Shown here: positions 1 through 10,139 of the stretch, piece after piece | How positions within the stretch are numbered: position 1 is the first letter of the stretch | Layout: the number at the start of each line of letters is the position of its first letter | NCBI RefSeq assembly: GCF_026914185.1 | Contig: NC_070567.1 | Coordinates: 5,792,001-5,856,000 of the forward strand | Reading direction: 5' to 3' | DNA from: Puccinia triticina | Lineage: Eukaryota; Basidiomycota; Pucciniomycetes; Pucciniales; Pucciniaceae | DNA length: 64,000 nucleotides | Translations under genes and position numbers: made by a program | Notes under the pieces: generated by a model | Database searches by the model: none | Told to the model about the DNA's origin: nothing | What the model saw: the letters and a program-made list of their open reading frames with translations, nothing else

Positions 1-772
1 AGCGTCACTAATCCGCGTCGGATGGCGTCCTCAACCGCACCGGACCCGATTCAATCATGAGCTAAGGAGGGGGTACAGTTGCTCCTCGCCAATGCTGGCA
101 GTCCATAAGCCTCGCGTGCATCTTTCCATGCATGTTTGCACTGCTCCCCATTCAAAAGGTACATATACAACACACCCTTTCTTTTACATATCTCCTGCGT
201 TCGCTTCCGGGAAGCGAGACAACGGTAGGTTCAGTTCCTTTAAGAATTTCTCTCTGTATGATTAAGGAAATAATCTCAAGGAGTTAACGTTCCACACGCA
301 GCTTCAAGCGCGCAGTGTCAAGCCAAAACATTGGTTTATTGAGTTTGGTACATAATTTTTTCGAGGTCTGTTATTGGTTTCCCTTGAGAGCATTCGCATT
401 CGTCGAGTTAAGAGCGATTTCGGGGAACTTAACCCGGCCGGCAATCACATTGGTCCGGGCTAACCCCGGGTCAACAAACCTAAGCGTGATTTCAGGTTTA
501 GGCTTGCTAAATTTAGCTAGCCTGAGCCTGAAATTTAGTCTCAGGCTAGAGCATTTCTGATGTCAGTTAGCCTGAAACTGGCCCATTGAATGTGTTTGCC
601 TCCTTGAGATTGCCTTGGTCAGCTAATCTGCCCACAAACCTGGGCTTACTTGATCTGAAAATCTATAAATGCTTCAAATAAATTACGAGATTAAGAGCAC
701 AATTGCGGGTGCCTGCAGAATGTCTTACGTATAGAGGAATATAATTAGGAAACAAAGAATTTCTACCATGAT
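1..772. other. Unassigned left flank of Copia-1
   Basis: No gene can be supported here. The 81-codon open frame at 315-560 has no recognisable domain and no splice context. Several short GC-rich inverted motifs lie around 415-600 (runs of CCCGG/CCGGG and repeated GCCTGA/TCAGGC), so a degraded foldback transposon is possible. No clean terminal repeats or target duplication could be found. Confidence 0.3.
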
Positions 773-777
773 ACAAC

Positions 778-1622
778 TGTGAGAATACTGGACCAGACCT
801 CGACCCGCAGCAACCACACAGGAAGCTCGCGCGGCAAAGCAAAACCCAAACCCCAGCTGCTAAGAAAGGTAAGCATCAAGCCCCTTTCGCAGTCCCAGAC
901 CTAACCCAGAACCCAGACCAAAAAGCTAACTGTATCGCTCCGCCGATAGCAGAACCCAAACCACCAGCACCAGCCACCCCGGCACAAGCCAAGACAAAGC
1001 CATCAACAAGCTTTAGAACCTTGTTCGTCCCCGAGCTTAGATTACAGCATACTTATAGCAAGGCTGACTGAATCTTGTTCTTCTAACAGAACGCTCGCGG
1101 AACGACTCGGCAGAAAAGCGAAAGCAACCCTCCTAGACAGGATCACAAACGGTCTAACGACAAGTAAGTGATCCTATGTCCCCAGACCTAAGACAGAAAA
1201 CAGAAAAGAACCTCAGCTGACTCGAACAAACATTGTTTGTCGAGCAGAAGACCAAAGCGGCACGGCAAAGCTCTACCGCGAGGATAAAACGAAAGTCTTC
1301 AGTTGACGTCGTTGAATATCCGTGAGTCAGACATCAGACAGAGAGAAGAGACGAGACGCTTAATCACCTGATCCAAACGCTGACCTATACGGTCGGCAGG
1401 ACACTTGACAGCCCTAAACCAAAAACCCCAGCGAACCCGCACGGAGCTCGCCCAGTCATATTCCCTTCTTCTCTCTAGCCCATCCCAGACAACACCTCGA
1501 GTGTGCCTCGAGTTGCTTTCAGGTACATATAGCGCATAGACTTGTCTCATACCCATTTGTTGCTCGCTGTTATGTACTAGCTTCTGATAAGCAATAAACT
1601 TTCAGTTGCTCCTATTTTTTCA
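778..1622 (+). repeat. Copia-1 5' LTR
   Basis: 845 bp with TG...CA ends, matching 5896-6740 at a constant offset of 5118 with a single noticed mismatch at 1050. A TATA-like stretch near 1526 and an AATAAA at 1593-1598 could serve transcription start and polyadenylation. The first 294 bp would encode the polyprotein tail in the 3' copy. The 85-codon antisense frames at 1299-1556 and 6417-6674 are one LTR shadow seen twice. Confidence 0.95.
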
Positions 1623-1634
1623 GATTTACAGTCT
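1622..1634 (+). other. Putative primer binding site, tRNA-Tyr anticodon arm
   Basis: AGATTTACAGTCT starts at the terminal A of the LTR, where the primer binding site belongs. It is the exact reverse complement of AGACTGTAAATCT, the anticodon stem-loop of yeast-type tRNA-Tyr (anticodon GUA). It does not start with TGG, so it does not match a tRNA 3' CCA end. Copia of Drosophila and Ty5 are known to prime from internal tRNA fragments; assigning tRNA-Tyr here is inference, supported by a near-identical site in Copia-3. Confidence 0.6.
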
Positions 1635-1683
1635 CGACCTGCTCGACACGACCACCTCAACAAGCAGCTGAAAGCAACTCTGA

Positions 1684-4600
1684 ATGGCAAATACAAGGAA
1701 TCAAGGCCCCAGCGCCGCCAGCGACAAGAATCCCGGAGCTTCAAAGAACGACGCCTATAGTCCTGACAAGGACCACGTCAATGTCCCCAAATTCGACGGG
1801 TCAAATTTTCCTCTCTGGGAGCGCAAAATCAAGATGCACCTCCGTCCGAGACGCCTCGAGACTTACATAGAGGAGCCAATGTCGAAGGAACCAGACGAGG
1901 ACGAGCTCCAGGGTGCTCTTCGCACTTGTAGCATTTTGAGCGAAGCAATCTCGAATGCTATCTTCACGAGTGTCATCAACGATTCCAACGAGAAAGATCC
2001 CTTCGCGATTTGGACCGACATCAAAACCATCTACGCCTCGGATTCCTTGCTCTCAGTATTCCAGGTCTGGAATAAATGGCTCAATATCCAGTATAACAAG
2101 GACCTCAACACTTACATCATCGAGATGGAAGAGAGCTTGGCCGAATTCAGCTCTCTAGGCCTTAAGGTTCCGGACGAGCTTATCAGATGCGGCATTGTCG
2201 GGAAAATCACCAAGAAGCGTCCCATGTTGATGCAAGCGCTCTTTCCTGATCTCAAAGCCCTGGCGAAGCCGAAAGAAATCATTGCTAAGTTAAGAGACAT
2301 CGGCCGCCACGAGACAGCAACAAAGAGAAAATTTGTGGAGGATCCTGAACCCTCAGCCACCGCTCTCGCCACAGGCCCACATCAAAAGCCGAAGAAACCT
2401 GGTCAACAGATTATTCGCTGTAGCGGCGGCAAACACAATCCAAAAGCCACGTCACACACCAAAGAAAATTGCTGGACCATTCACCCCTCCACCCGACCGC
2501 CTGAGCGACCGCTCGTAGATCAGGGCCGCCCGGAGAAGAAGCAGCGCACGGCCTATCATACTGCCCCTGACGAGGAAGAAGAAGAGGCGCACCACGCCAT
2601 AGTGAGACCGTCCTTCACATATAACGCCACCACTCCCTCCAAACCCCTGTCGACCATTCTTGACTCGGGTGCGAGCAATCATATGCTCAATTCCCTACAA
2701 TACTTTGAAGAAACTACGGCAGTCAACATCAGTATTATGACGGGGAGCGGCAAGTCAGAGCTAGTGGCAGTGGCTCGAGGAACGGCAAGGCTTCGCCTCC
2801 CAACTGGCGATACCCTCACTCTGCATGACGCTCTATTCGTACCTCATCTTACGCGCAATCTAGTTTCAATGATGCAACTCCTGAATCGACAGGCGACTAT
2901 ATGCGAGCGAGACGGAGCTTTTGAGGTGAAAATCGACGACGACATACCTTTTCGTGTTGATGTCTCCAATGATTTGTTGGAGATCGTAGACGCCACACCT
3001 CCCCAAACGTCAGCAATCAGCCTTTCAACCACGGCTGCGCCCGAGCTGTCCACCTTTCAGAAATGGCACAATCGCCTTGGGCACGCTAGCTCAGGGCGCA
3101 TAGCACATGCAGTGGACGGACCACTAGGCCTGCAGAAAACTCATGCATGCACGGCTTGCATGCAAGGGAAGCTCACTCGGGTCCCATGCAACGGGACGTT
3201 CAAGGCAGCCGATGCTCCACTCAGCGTTGTACACGCCGATTTGGTCGGACCAATCTCTCCCCCGACAAACGGCGGAGCAAGATACTTCATCACACTTGTT
3301 GATCAATTCACCGGACTCATTCATACGGCCATTCTGAAAGAAAAAGGTCAGGCCGCGCGAGCCATCCTTGAGTTCAAGACGTTCTTCGAGAAGCAGACGG
3401 GCCACCAGATGAAGAAGCTAATCTCAGATGGCGGCGGGGAATTCGTCAACGGCACGCTTGGCGATCACCTTAAATCCGAGGGAATTCAGCATAATGTAGC
3501 ACCAGCATACACACCTCAGAACAATGGACTGGCGGAAAGGGCTAACCGCACCGTCATCGGCATGACGCGCTGTCTGATGATGCAGGCTAACCTAGCTCCA
3601 GAGTGGTGGGCAGAGGCAGTTCAAATGGCGACGTCCACCACAAACTGTCTCCCCTCACTCGAAAAAAGCAAGACCTGCCCGCTGGAGCTAATGTTCAAAG
3701 TAAAACCAAACGTACACTTTTTCCAACCGTTTGGCTGCCGGGTATGGATTCTCAAGCCGAAGCAAAAACGGGACACAAAATTCTCGGCGATCTCCTGGGA
3801 AGGGATCCTCCTCGGGTACAATAATGACTATTCATCGTACAAGGTCCTCAGGCTTGAAGACAAGGCGATCGTAACATCAAAGCATGTGCATTTTGATGAG
3901 GGATCTTTCCCTGAATGCCCGCCTCTCGCCAAAAGCTATACTCCACTTGGGACAAACAAGCTCCCATCATTCAAATCCGATGATCCGATGCCTTTTGCAG
4001 AGGAAGACTGTGTCCCCGGTGAACACCAAGGGGAGACCGGCACGGAAATAGAAGACAAGGAGGAAGAATTCACCAGGATTACCCAAGACCTCCGCGCACG
4101 CAGCCCCGCAAGCTCGCCAGATAACACCAACAGTCGCACCCCAGCGCAACCATCAGACCAAGAACCAGACCGAGCTCAATCATCTGGGCGACGATATGCC
4201 TGGACTTCAGCACCTCCCTCAAAAGAGATCTCCAGCAACATCGACTCCAACAACATCCTCTCCGGCAAACGCTCACGCCAGATGTACCTGATCGAAATCG
4301 AAGTTGACCCGAAGAACCACCGGCAAGCCATGAGTGGAAAGGACCGGGACAACTGGACTAAGGCCGAGCAAAAGGAAATTGCGAACATGATCAAGCATGA
4401 AGTTTGGGTGGTTCGAGCACAACTCGATGCTGACGAGCCGATCCCAGCAACGTGGGCTTACAGAAGGAAGCTCGGGCCGGCCAATGAAGTCATCGAGTTC
4501 AAGGCTCGAATTTGTGCGCAAGGTTTCCGGCAAGTACACGGACGAAATTTCAATATCATCTACGCCCCGACGGGCAAAGCAGCGTCGCTTCAACTGCTCA

Positions 4601-6189
4601 TCTCCTTTGCGGTAAACCACGGTCTAAAAATCCACCAGCTGGACGTCAGGAGCGCGTTTCTGACTTGTCCATTGGAAGACACCGTGACGCTACTTCCGCC
4701 GCAGGGGTACAAATGCCCGCCAAACTCTGTCTTACACCTCAAGAAGGCCATCTATGGCCTGCGGCAAGCGCCTCTCGTGTGGTATAAAAGACTCACAGCA
4801 TACCTGACAACTCTCGGTTTTCAGATCTCTATCTCAGACCCGTGTGTGTTTTGGAGGCGCGAAGAGGGCGGTAGGCCAGCCACTTGGTTATTTGCTCACG
4901 TAGACGATATTGTAATCATCAGCCATGCCCCAGAAGTATTCAAAGCCGAGATGGAGAAGGAATTTGAGATTAAATACCCAGGGGAAGCGGAGTTCCTACT
5001 TGGGATGAACATCGACCGGTTCGAAGACGGTCTGCAAATCAATCAAACTCAGTACATAGAACGGAAGCTGGCCGAGTTCAACCTTGACAAGGAGTATCCG
5101 GCCTCATGCCCGCTTAACCCGAGGGACCGTCTCTCCAAGGCCACCAAGCATGAAATTGACTCATTCAACAAGCTCAATGTCAACTACCGCGCACTAATTG
5201 GCTCTCTGAATTACCTCAGCATTCTAACGAGGCCCGACATCTCATTCGCCGTAAGTCAGCTATCTCAATACCTGGAGAACCCAGGCATTCGCCAGTACCA
5301 AGCCGCAGTGCAAGTCTTTCGGTACCTATCCGGGACCCGGCATGTCGGCCTAACCTTCAAGCGCTCCGACAACCTTCTTTTGAAAGCCTTCTCGGACGCT
5401 GACTGGGGCAACTGCCCCGACACCAGGCGCTCAACCACCGGGTTTGTCGTGACCAGCGGCAACCACCTCCTCAATTGGAAATCGTCCAAGCAACCCACCG
5501 TCTCGCTATCAACCGCAGAAGCAGAAAACAAGGCCCTGTCCGACCTCGGCAGGGACTTGGCTTGGTTCGCGAGCCTTATCCAGGAGGTTGAGCTACAAGC
5601 AAAAGTCGAAGACATTGAAGTTGCCGTCGATAACAAAGGTGCAATTGACTTAGCAAACAGTGAAACGTCTCAGAATAGCTTCAGGACGAAACACATGAAT
5701 ATCAGACTTCATTTCGTTCGCGAACTCATCCTATTCCGGCTAATAAAACTCATATACGTCAAGACATCCTCAAATGCTGCGGATTTTCTCACCAAACCTC
5801 TTGGGCGATCAGTCATTCGCCGATCTCTCGCGCAGATAGGAGTAGCACAAATCTCTGATGTTGCTTCGAATCTCACGACTCGTCGCATGCGAGGCTGTGA
5901 GAATACTGGACCAGACCTCGACCCGCAGCAACCACACAGGAAGCTCGCGCGGCAAAGCAAAACCCAAACCCCAGCTGCTAAGAAAGGTAAGCATCAAGCC
6001 CCTTTCGCAGTCCCAGACCTAACCCAGAACCCAGACCAAAAAGCTAACTGTATCGCTCCGCCGATAGCAGAACCCAAACCACCAGCACCAGCCACCCCGG
6101 CACAAGCCAAGACAAAGCCATCAACAAGCTTTAGAACCTTGTTCGTCCCCGAGCTTAGATTACAGCAGACTTATAGCAAGGCTGACTGA
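1684..6189 (+). CDS. Copia-1 Gag-Pol polyprotein, 1501 aa
   Basis: One intact frame. Residues ~35-215 are a UBN2-like Gag (KFDGSNFPLWERKIKMHL). A degenerate zinc-knuckle-like patch lies at ~246-264 (C...H...H...CW). The protease motif DSGA is at 327-330. Integrase has the WHNRLGH...C..C zinc part at ~460-495 and catalytic D519, D582 and E618 (35 residues between the last two). RT carries HVDD at 1072-1075. RNase H begins near KAFSDADWGNC; the usual AEAEY motif reads AEAEN, a possible functional change. From residue 1405 (Cys, codon TGT) the frame runs inside the 3' LTR for 97 residues, a Pro/Lys/Gln-rich tail. The start is the first ATG, 61 nt after the 5' LTR, with no upstream in-frame ATG in the leader. 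Copia elements make Gag and Pol as one protein; the host enzyme functions are reverse transcription and integration in virus-like particles. Confidence 0.95.
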   Translation: MANTRNQGPSAASDKNPGASKNDAYSPDKDHVNVPKFDGSNFPLWERKIKMHLRPRRLETYIEEPMSKEPDEDELQGALRTCSILSEAISNAIFTSVINDSNEKDPFAIWTDIKTIYASDSLLSVFQVWNKWLNIQYNKDLNTYIIEMEESLAEFSSLGLKVPDELIRCGIVGKITKKRPMLMQALFPDLKALAKPKEIIAKLRDIGRHETATKRKFVEDPEPSATALATGPHQKPKKPGQQIIRCSGGKHNPKATSHTKENCWTIHPSTRPPERPLVDQGRPEKKQRTAYHTAPDEEEEEAHHAIVRPSFTYNATTPSKPLSTILDSGASNHMLNSLQYFEETTAVNISIMTGSGKSELVAVARGTARLRLPTGDTLTLHDALFVPHLTRNLVSMMQLLNRQATICERDGAFEVKIDDDIPFRVDVSNDLLEIVDATPPQTSAISLSTTAAPELSTFQKWHNRLGHASSGRIAHAVDGPLGLQKTHACTACMQGKLTRVPCNGTFKAADAPLSVVHADLVGPISPPTNGGARYFITLVDQFTGLIHTAILKEKGQAARAILEFKTFFEKQTGHQMKKLISDGGGEFVNGTLGDHLKSEGIQHNVAPAYTPQNNGLAERANRTVIGMTRCLMMQANLAPEWWAEAVQMATSTTNCLPSLEKSKTCPLELMFKVKPNVHFFQPFGCRVWILKPKQKRDTKFSAISWEGILLGYNNDYSSYKVLRLEDKAIVTSKHVHFDEGSFPECPPLAKSYTPLGTNKLPSFKSDDPMPFAEEDCVPGEHQGETGTEIEDKEEEFTRITQDLRARSPASSPDNTNSRTPAQPSDQEPDRAQSSGRRYAWTSAPPSKEISSNIDSNNILSGKRSRQMYLIEIEVDPKNHRQAMSGKDRDNWTKAEQKEIANMIKHEVWVVRAQLDADEPIPATWAYRRKLGPANEVIEFKARICAQGFRQVHGRNFNIIYAPTGKAASLQLLISFAVNHGLKIHQLDVRSAFLTCPLEDTVTLLPPQGYKCPPNSVLHLKKAIYGLRQAPLVWYKRLTAYLTTLGFQISISDPCVFWRREEGGRPATWLFAHVDDIVIISHAPEVFKAEMEKEFEIKYPGEAEFLLGMNIDRFEDGLQINQTQYIERKLAEFNLDKEYPASCPLNPRDRLSKATKHEIDSFNKLNVNYRALIGSLNYLSILTRPDISFAVSQLSQYLENPGIRQYQAAVQVFRYLSGTRHVGLTFKRSDNLLLKAFSDADWGNCPDTRRSTTGFVVTSGNHLLNWKSSKQPTVSLSTAEAENKALSDLGRDLAWFASLIQEVELQAKVEDIEVAVDNKGAIDLANSETSQNSFRTKHMNIRLHFVRELILFRLIKLIYVKTSSNAADFLTKPLGRSVIRRSLAQIGVAQISDVASNLTTRRMRGCENTGPDLDPQQPHRKLARQSKTQTPAAKKGKHQAPFAVPDLTQNPDQKANCIAPPIAEPKPPAPATPAQAKTKPSTSFRTLFVPELRLQQTYSKAD

Positions 6190-6740
6190 ATCTTGTTCTT
6201 CTAACAGAACGCTCGCGGAACGACTCGGCAGAAAAGCGAAAGCAACCCTCCTAGACAGGATCACAAACGGTCTAACGACAAGTAAGTGATCCTATGTCCC
6301 CAGACCTAAGACAGAAAACAGAAAAGAACCTCAGCTGACTCGAACAAACATTGTTTGTCGAGCAGAAGACCAAAGCGGCACGGCAAAGCTCTACCGCGAG
6401 GATAAAACGAAAGTCTTCAGTTGACGTCGTTGAATATCCGTGAGTCAGACATCAGACAGAGAGAAGAGACGAGACGCTTAATCACCTGATCCAAACGCTG
6501 ACCTATACGGTCGGCAGGACACTTGACAGCCCTAAACCAAAAACCCCAGCGAACCCGCACGGAGCTCGCCCAGTCATATTCCCTTCTTCTCTCTAGCCCA
6601 TCCCAGACAACACCTCGAGTGTGCCTCGAGTTGCTTTCAGGTACATATAGCGCATAGACTTGTCTCATACCCATTTGTTGCTCGCTGTTATGTACTAGCT
6701 TCTGATAAGCAATAAACTTTCAGTTGCTCCTATTTTTTCA
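5896..6740 (+). repeat. Copia-1 3' LTR
   Basis: 845-bp copy of 778-1622. The polyprotein stop (6187-6189) lies inside it. The region just upstream (CGTCGCATGCGAGGC) is coding and is not a clear polypurine tract. Followed directly by the TSD ACAAC at 6741-6745. Confidence 0.95.
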
Positions 6741-6745
6741 ACAAC

Positions 6746-7188
6746 AACGAAAATAATAAATTAAGAAGTCAGAATACATAACAAATGTTTTTCTTACATC
6801 GTACTATGAATTACAAGTATTGAAGTAAATCCAGTACGCAGTGGGTATGTGGGTGGTCCAAGTTAGAAAGGGTGATATGGTTATATCGGCAGTTTACCCA
6901 GCTTCCTGCACGCTTCCACCACACTCATGTGATGTTTTTTGTCTCGGATTTCTGTTCCAAAGTAAACAGTGGTTGGTCAGAATACCGACAATTGGAGGGG
7001 TGTAAGACATGCTGGACAAGAACCTACTTGGATCTGTCAGATCACAAACTGGAAGGTTGAACAAGCAATCCGAAGAAGTGTCATAGGGTTCCGTCCTAAG
7101 GCGATTTTGCAGCCCAAAGAAAACGAAAAAGAGATAAATCCGGTCAGTTAAGCTTTCACTCTTGGCTTGAAGCTCGAGGGACTTGCAC
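6746..7188. other. Intergenic, 3' flank of the 7.2-kb gene
   Basis: No gene seen. Short open frames at 6872-7060 and 6969-7151 overlap each other and have no domain or splice support. The stretch presumably holds the 3' untranslated region of the reverse-strand gene ending at 7189. Confidence 0.4.
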
Positions 7189-9126
7189 TCACGCGTTCAC
7201 AACTGTTGGGTGCCTGTAGACACCGTATTTTTGTTGACATCTCCAAGCTGTCGTGGTGAGTAACTCGGTGGAAAGGCCATACTTTTGGGCTACCATTCCG
7301 GCGTTGTAAACTGGCTCCTCTTTATCTTTTTCGCCTGCTAGGACAATGTTCATCATTCTGTGATTTCAATCAAATGCGACATTATCAACAAAGATTTTCA
7401 AGCAAAATTAATACAATGGCGTAAGTTTTTTGGCTTACATTCCTTCATTATCACAGTAGGAAAGCTTTCCCGGTTTATTTAGCGCCCCATTAGGCCCATC
7501 ACCATTGCACGGTTGCTGTATGTAGACAAAAAAGATTAAAATTTGAAAAAGTGAGTATCACTACAGGTCCTAAAAATCACAAGAAAAAAGGAAGAATTGA
7601 AAATTGAGATTGACTTACACTTCCTCTGGTAACAAATGCATTCTGCAAAAAGAGGGCAAAAAAGATATTGAATGAGAACCTTTGATACGAGAGAGTTCAA
7701 TCAACCTGGTTAGGTGTATCTATTTACCTGAATTCTAAGGATATGTGAAAGTGATCTGAGTTTGAGGGTTTGTTCAAGATCAGATTGAATTTCACTTTCT
7801 GTTCGAAACTGGACGTCGTCGAATAAGTTTCCGCCCTTACTGATACCGTACAGTCCTTGCTCAGTACTAATGCCTGAGTCGATAACATTCTGGGTGAAAT
7901 TTGATAGAGCCCCTTGCATGTGATTCTCAAAATCTTGCAAGCGATAAATTACTTCTGACCACTTTAAATAAGAATTCATCGGAAGTTACATCGAGCTTCA
8001 GTTGTAAATAAGTTTTCTTTGAGAAACTGAGTGGAGTATGCTAACTGACTCTCGTAAATTTTTGAGGATCTGGTACGTATAAATTTGCAACAACCCAGAC
8101 AGCAGCCGAGCTGACAAACATGGTCGACATCATCACCATCCAGATAATCGATCCCACGCCGGCTCCGAAGAGCGCAGCCGGTGTCCCGGTGATCCAGGCC
8201 GTTAATATACCAACATATACCGCCGCGAAGTTCCAAAAGTTGGTAGCATCAGGAATCAGGTCATCTACCTGGGACACGCCAATCAAATGACAATTATTTG
8301 AGTAAATCGAGACCTGGGAACAATCAAAACACCCTGTAACACTGACCATGGTCGGGCTAAGGTCTGAAAGATAGTAGAGAAGGAAAATCGCCGATCAATT
8401 ACTTTGTTTTTTTCCTTTCAAGATTTGGGAGACAAGAAGATCTCACCTGATACAACGCCTAAGGCATAAGCGGTCGCCTCGTATATTTGGTTTACAAACG
8501 TGTTGAATCTATGGGCTGCCGCCAGTGCATACCAGTCTTGTTGTTTTATTCCCAAGCACGTCTGTGCCCCAGAATTATAGGAGGAGAAAAAAAACAATCA
8601 GACCACGCTCTGTTTGCCCAATAGTTGTGAGAGTACCTTAATTTCAACGCACCTGTGATGGATTACAATCGTTCCCGATACCGCAATAGAAATTTGTAGC
8701 CCCTACTTTATCTGCATAATCCTGTCACATTTTTTACGCACCAAGTTTGGAGAAAGAAATCAATACATTGTTTGACTGTTGAGAAAAATAACGAAAAAAG
8801 GGAGAGAATAGGAGAGAAAAGGGGAAAAGGGGAAAAAGGCAGTCGATACGCACGGAAAGTGACAGATTCAATCCACCAGGGTATTGTTTCACATGTTGGT
8901 CCATTCCCATCTTGTTCCATAACTGTTTCGTCAAAGGATCTTTCAGGCAGCCATCTAGGTTTGATGGGCGGGTTAAGTTCAACCTGGGAAGTGAAGCCGG
9001 TCCAAGGTTTTGATGAACGGTTGTCTGATTGTTAACTTGTTGGTTGGGTTGAAGATGGGGTAAGGAAAGAGAATGGGGTACAAGACTGGCCCCAAGACAT
9101 AAAAATTTCCAATTACAAAGACCCAT
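7189..9126 (-). CDS. Secreted multi-pass membrane protein, 8 exons, 424 aa (possibly DUF7872 family)
   Basis: Exons worked out by hand, all with GT-AG introns: 9126-8854, 8721-8653, 8561-8447, 8363-8050, 7961-7728, 7642-7619 (24 nt), 7515-7439, 7357-7189. They sum to 1275 nt with an unbroken frame. The start ATG gives MGLCNWKFLCLGASLV, a plausible signal peptide. A Cys-rich segment follows (NFYCGIGNDCNPSQ then TCLG), then DWYALAAAHRFN, and three or four hydrophobic helices around FWNFAAVYVGILTAWITG and IIWMVMMSTMFVSSAAVW. The C-terminal part is hydrophilic. The pattern LW..., YPGG, CGIG..C, DWY, AAxxFN is what I remember of a widespread basidiomycete family (DUF7872), function unknown; that name is from memory and unverified. 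A 45-nt in-frame stretch in exon 4 begins GT and ends AG (about 8317-8273) and could be an optional intron. Confidence 0.75.
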
Positions 9127-9738
9127 AAAAATTCGAACTGGATATTCTTGCGAGGTTGAAAGGTATATACAAATTCGAAGGCTCTTTGTTAGATACAAAC
9201 GAAGGGATGATAAATTATGGGAGGCTTGGAGGTAATCGGCACAATGAGGCCTGAAAGCAGGCTCATTCTGCCGTATATATACCTCTTCGATGGCCCAGGT
9301 TTGGCTCTTATCAAGAGTCCCAGTCTCCGCGCAATCCATCTGGCAAGCAGTATGAGTACAATTTGATAAGATTTTGATACATCTTTGGATACAGCTGCCG
9401 GTCTTCGCGAGACGTCTCGGATGTGATGGCCAGTTTCATTCTTGATCCAGGGAAGGGATACAACTTCGCCCATCTGCCGAGGTCCTGGTGCTTATCTGAA
9501 GCTCGATAGCCATCTCGCTCAAACGGGTTCAGGTATTCTTATCGCCTTGATAAGATTTATACATCTTTGGTTACCTGCTGGTGTTGACGAAACACCTCCG
9601 GGGAGATGGTCGGTATCGTTTCTATGTCGTACTGCGTTCATTAAAACACTTGAGGAGTTTATCTCAAGCTCGAAAGCTATCTCGCTCGCAAGTGTACCCA
9701 AATATGTTTTTTTTTTTATCGACCGCATGGTGATCACC
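9127..9738. repeat. Upstream region with a diverged tandem duplication
   Basis: Two diverged copies of one segment lie head to tail. GATAAGATTT-TACATCTTTGG followed by an A/TACC/AGCTG element occurs near 9365-9395 and again near 9548-9580, about 185 bp apart. TATCTCAAGCTCGAAAGCTATCTCGC near 9660 also echoes GAAGCTCGATAGCCATCTCGC near 9499. It lies upstream of the reverse-strand gene starting at 9126 and may hold its promoter. No gene is supported. Confidence 0.4.
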
Positions 9739-9747
9739 AGCAAGTCG

Positions 9748-9855
9748 CGAACTTGAACAAAGTCCCTCCAGACTTCGGGGGTGAACTCGCGAAGCGAAGG
9801 CTCGCTTCGCGAGATCACACGCCCGCAGCAGCGAGGGCTCAATTTGTTAAGTTCG
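9748..9855. mobile_element. MULE-like MITE, copy 1, with 9-bp TSD
   Basis: A 108-bp element with ends CGAACTTGAACAAA and TTTGTTAAGTTCG (inverted), flanked by a perfect 9-bp direct repeat AGCAAGTCG at 9739-9747 and 9856-9864. Inside is a perfect 12-bp hairpin (9786-9797 against 9802-9813, loop AGGC). Nine-bp duplications are typical of Mutator-like elements. A related copy sits at 10049-10139. Confidence 0.75.
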
Positions 9856-10048
9856 AGCAAGTCGACGCTGGTGCTACCCTATCCATTCCATTACTCTAGT
9901 GCACCCTAGTGCACCCCATAGAGGGAGTTTGAGAAATACTGATACAATATTAATTACTTTCGCTCGATGCCCGGGGCAGACCGGGGCTTCAACTTCAGGT
10001 AATTGATGTTACACCGGGAGTTTCCCTCACTTGGAACACGCGATGACC

Positions 10049-10139
10049 CGAACTTAACACAAGTCCCTCCTCGGGGGAGCGTAGCGACCTCCTCTCCTTC
10101 GGAGACGCTTCGCGCCTCGTCGGAGAGGAATTAAGCTCG
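10049..10139. mobile_element. MULE-like MITE, copy 2, with 9-bp TSD
   Basis: A 91-bp relative of copy 1. It begins CGAACTTAACACAAGTCCCTCC and ends TTAAGCTCG, flanked by a perfect 9-bp direct repeat GCGATGACC at 10040-10048 and 10140-10148. The interior has GAGCGTAGCG/CGCTTCGCGC and TCTCCTTCGGAGA foldbacks. Confidence 0.75.

Larger units (their letters stand above)
773..6745 (+). mobile_element. Copia-1: complete Ty1/Copia retrotransposon with TSD
   Basis: A complete LTR retrotransposon. The 845-bp LTRs at 778-1622 and 5896-6740 begin TGTGAGAATACTGG and end TTTTTTCA. They flank one uninterrupted Gag-Pol frame in Copia domain order (Gag, protease, integrase, RT, RNase H). A perfect 5-bp target duplication, ACAAC, lies at 773-777 and 6741-6745. 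Reading both LTRs against each other I found one difference (T at 1050, G at 6168), so the insertion is very young. A tRNA-anticodon-like primer site abuts the 5' LTR. No frameshift or stop interrupts the polyprotein, so the copy may be mobile. Confidence 0.96.

Noticed and set aside
1299..1556. 85-codon reverse frame, repeated exactly at 6417-6674
   Set aside because: It is duplicated only because it lies in the LTR; it is antisense, has no domain, and conservation comes from LTR identity.
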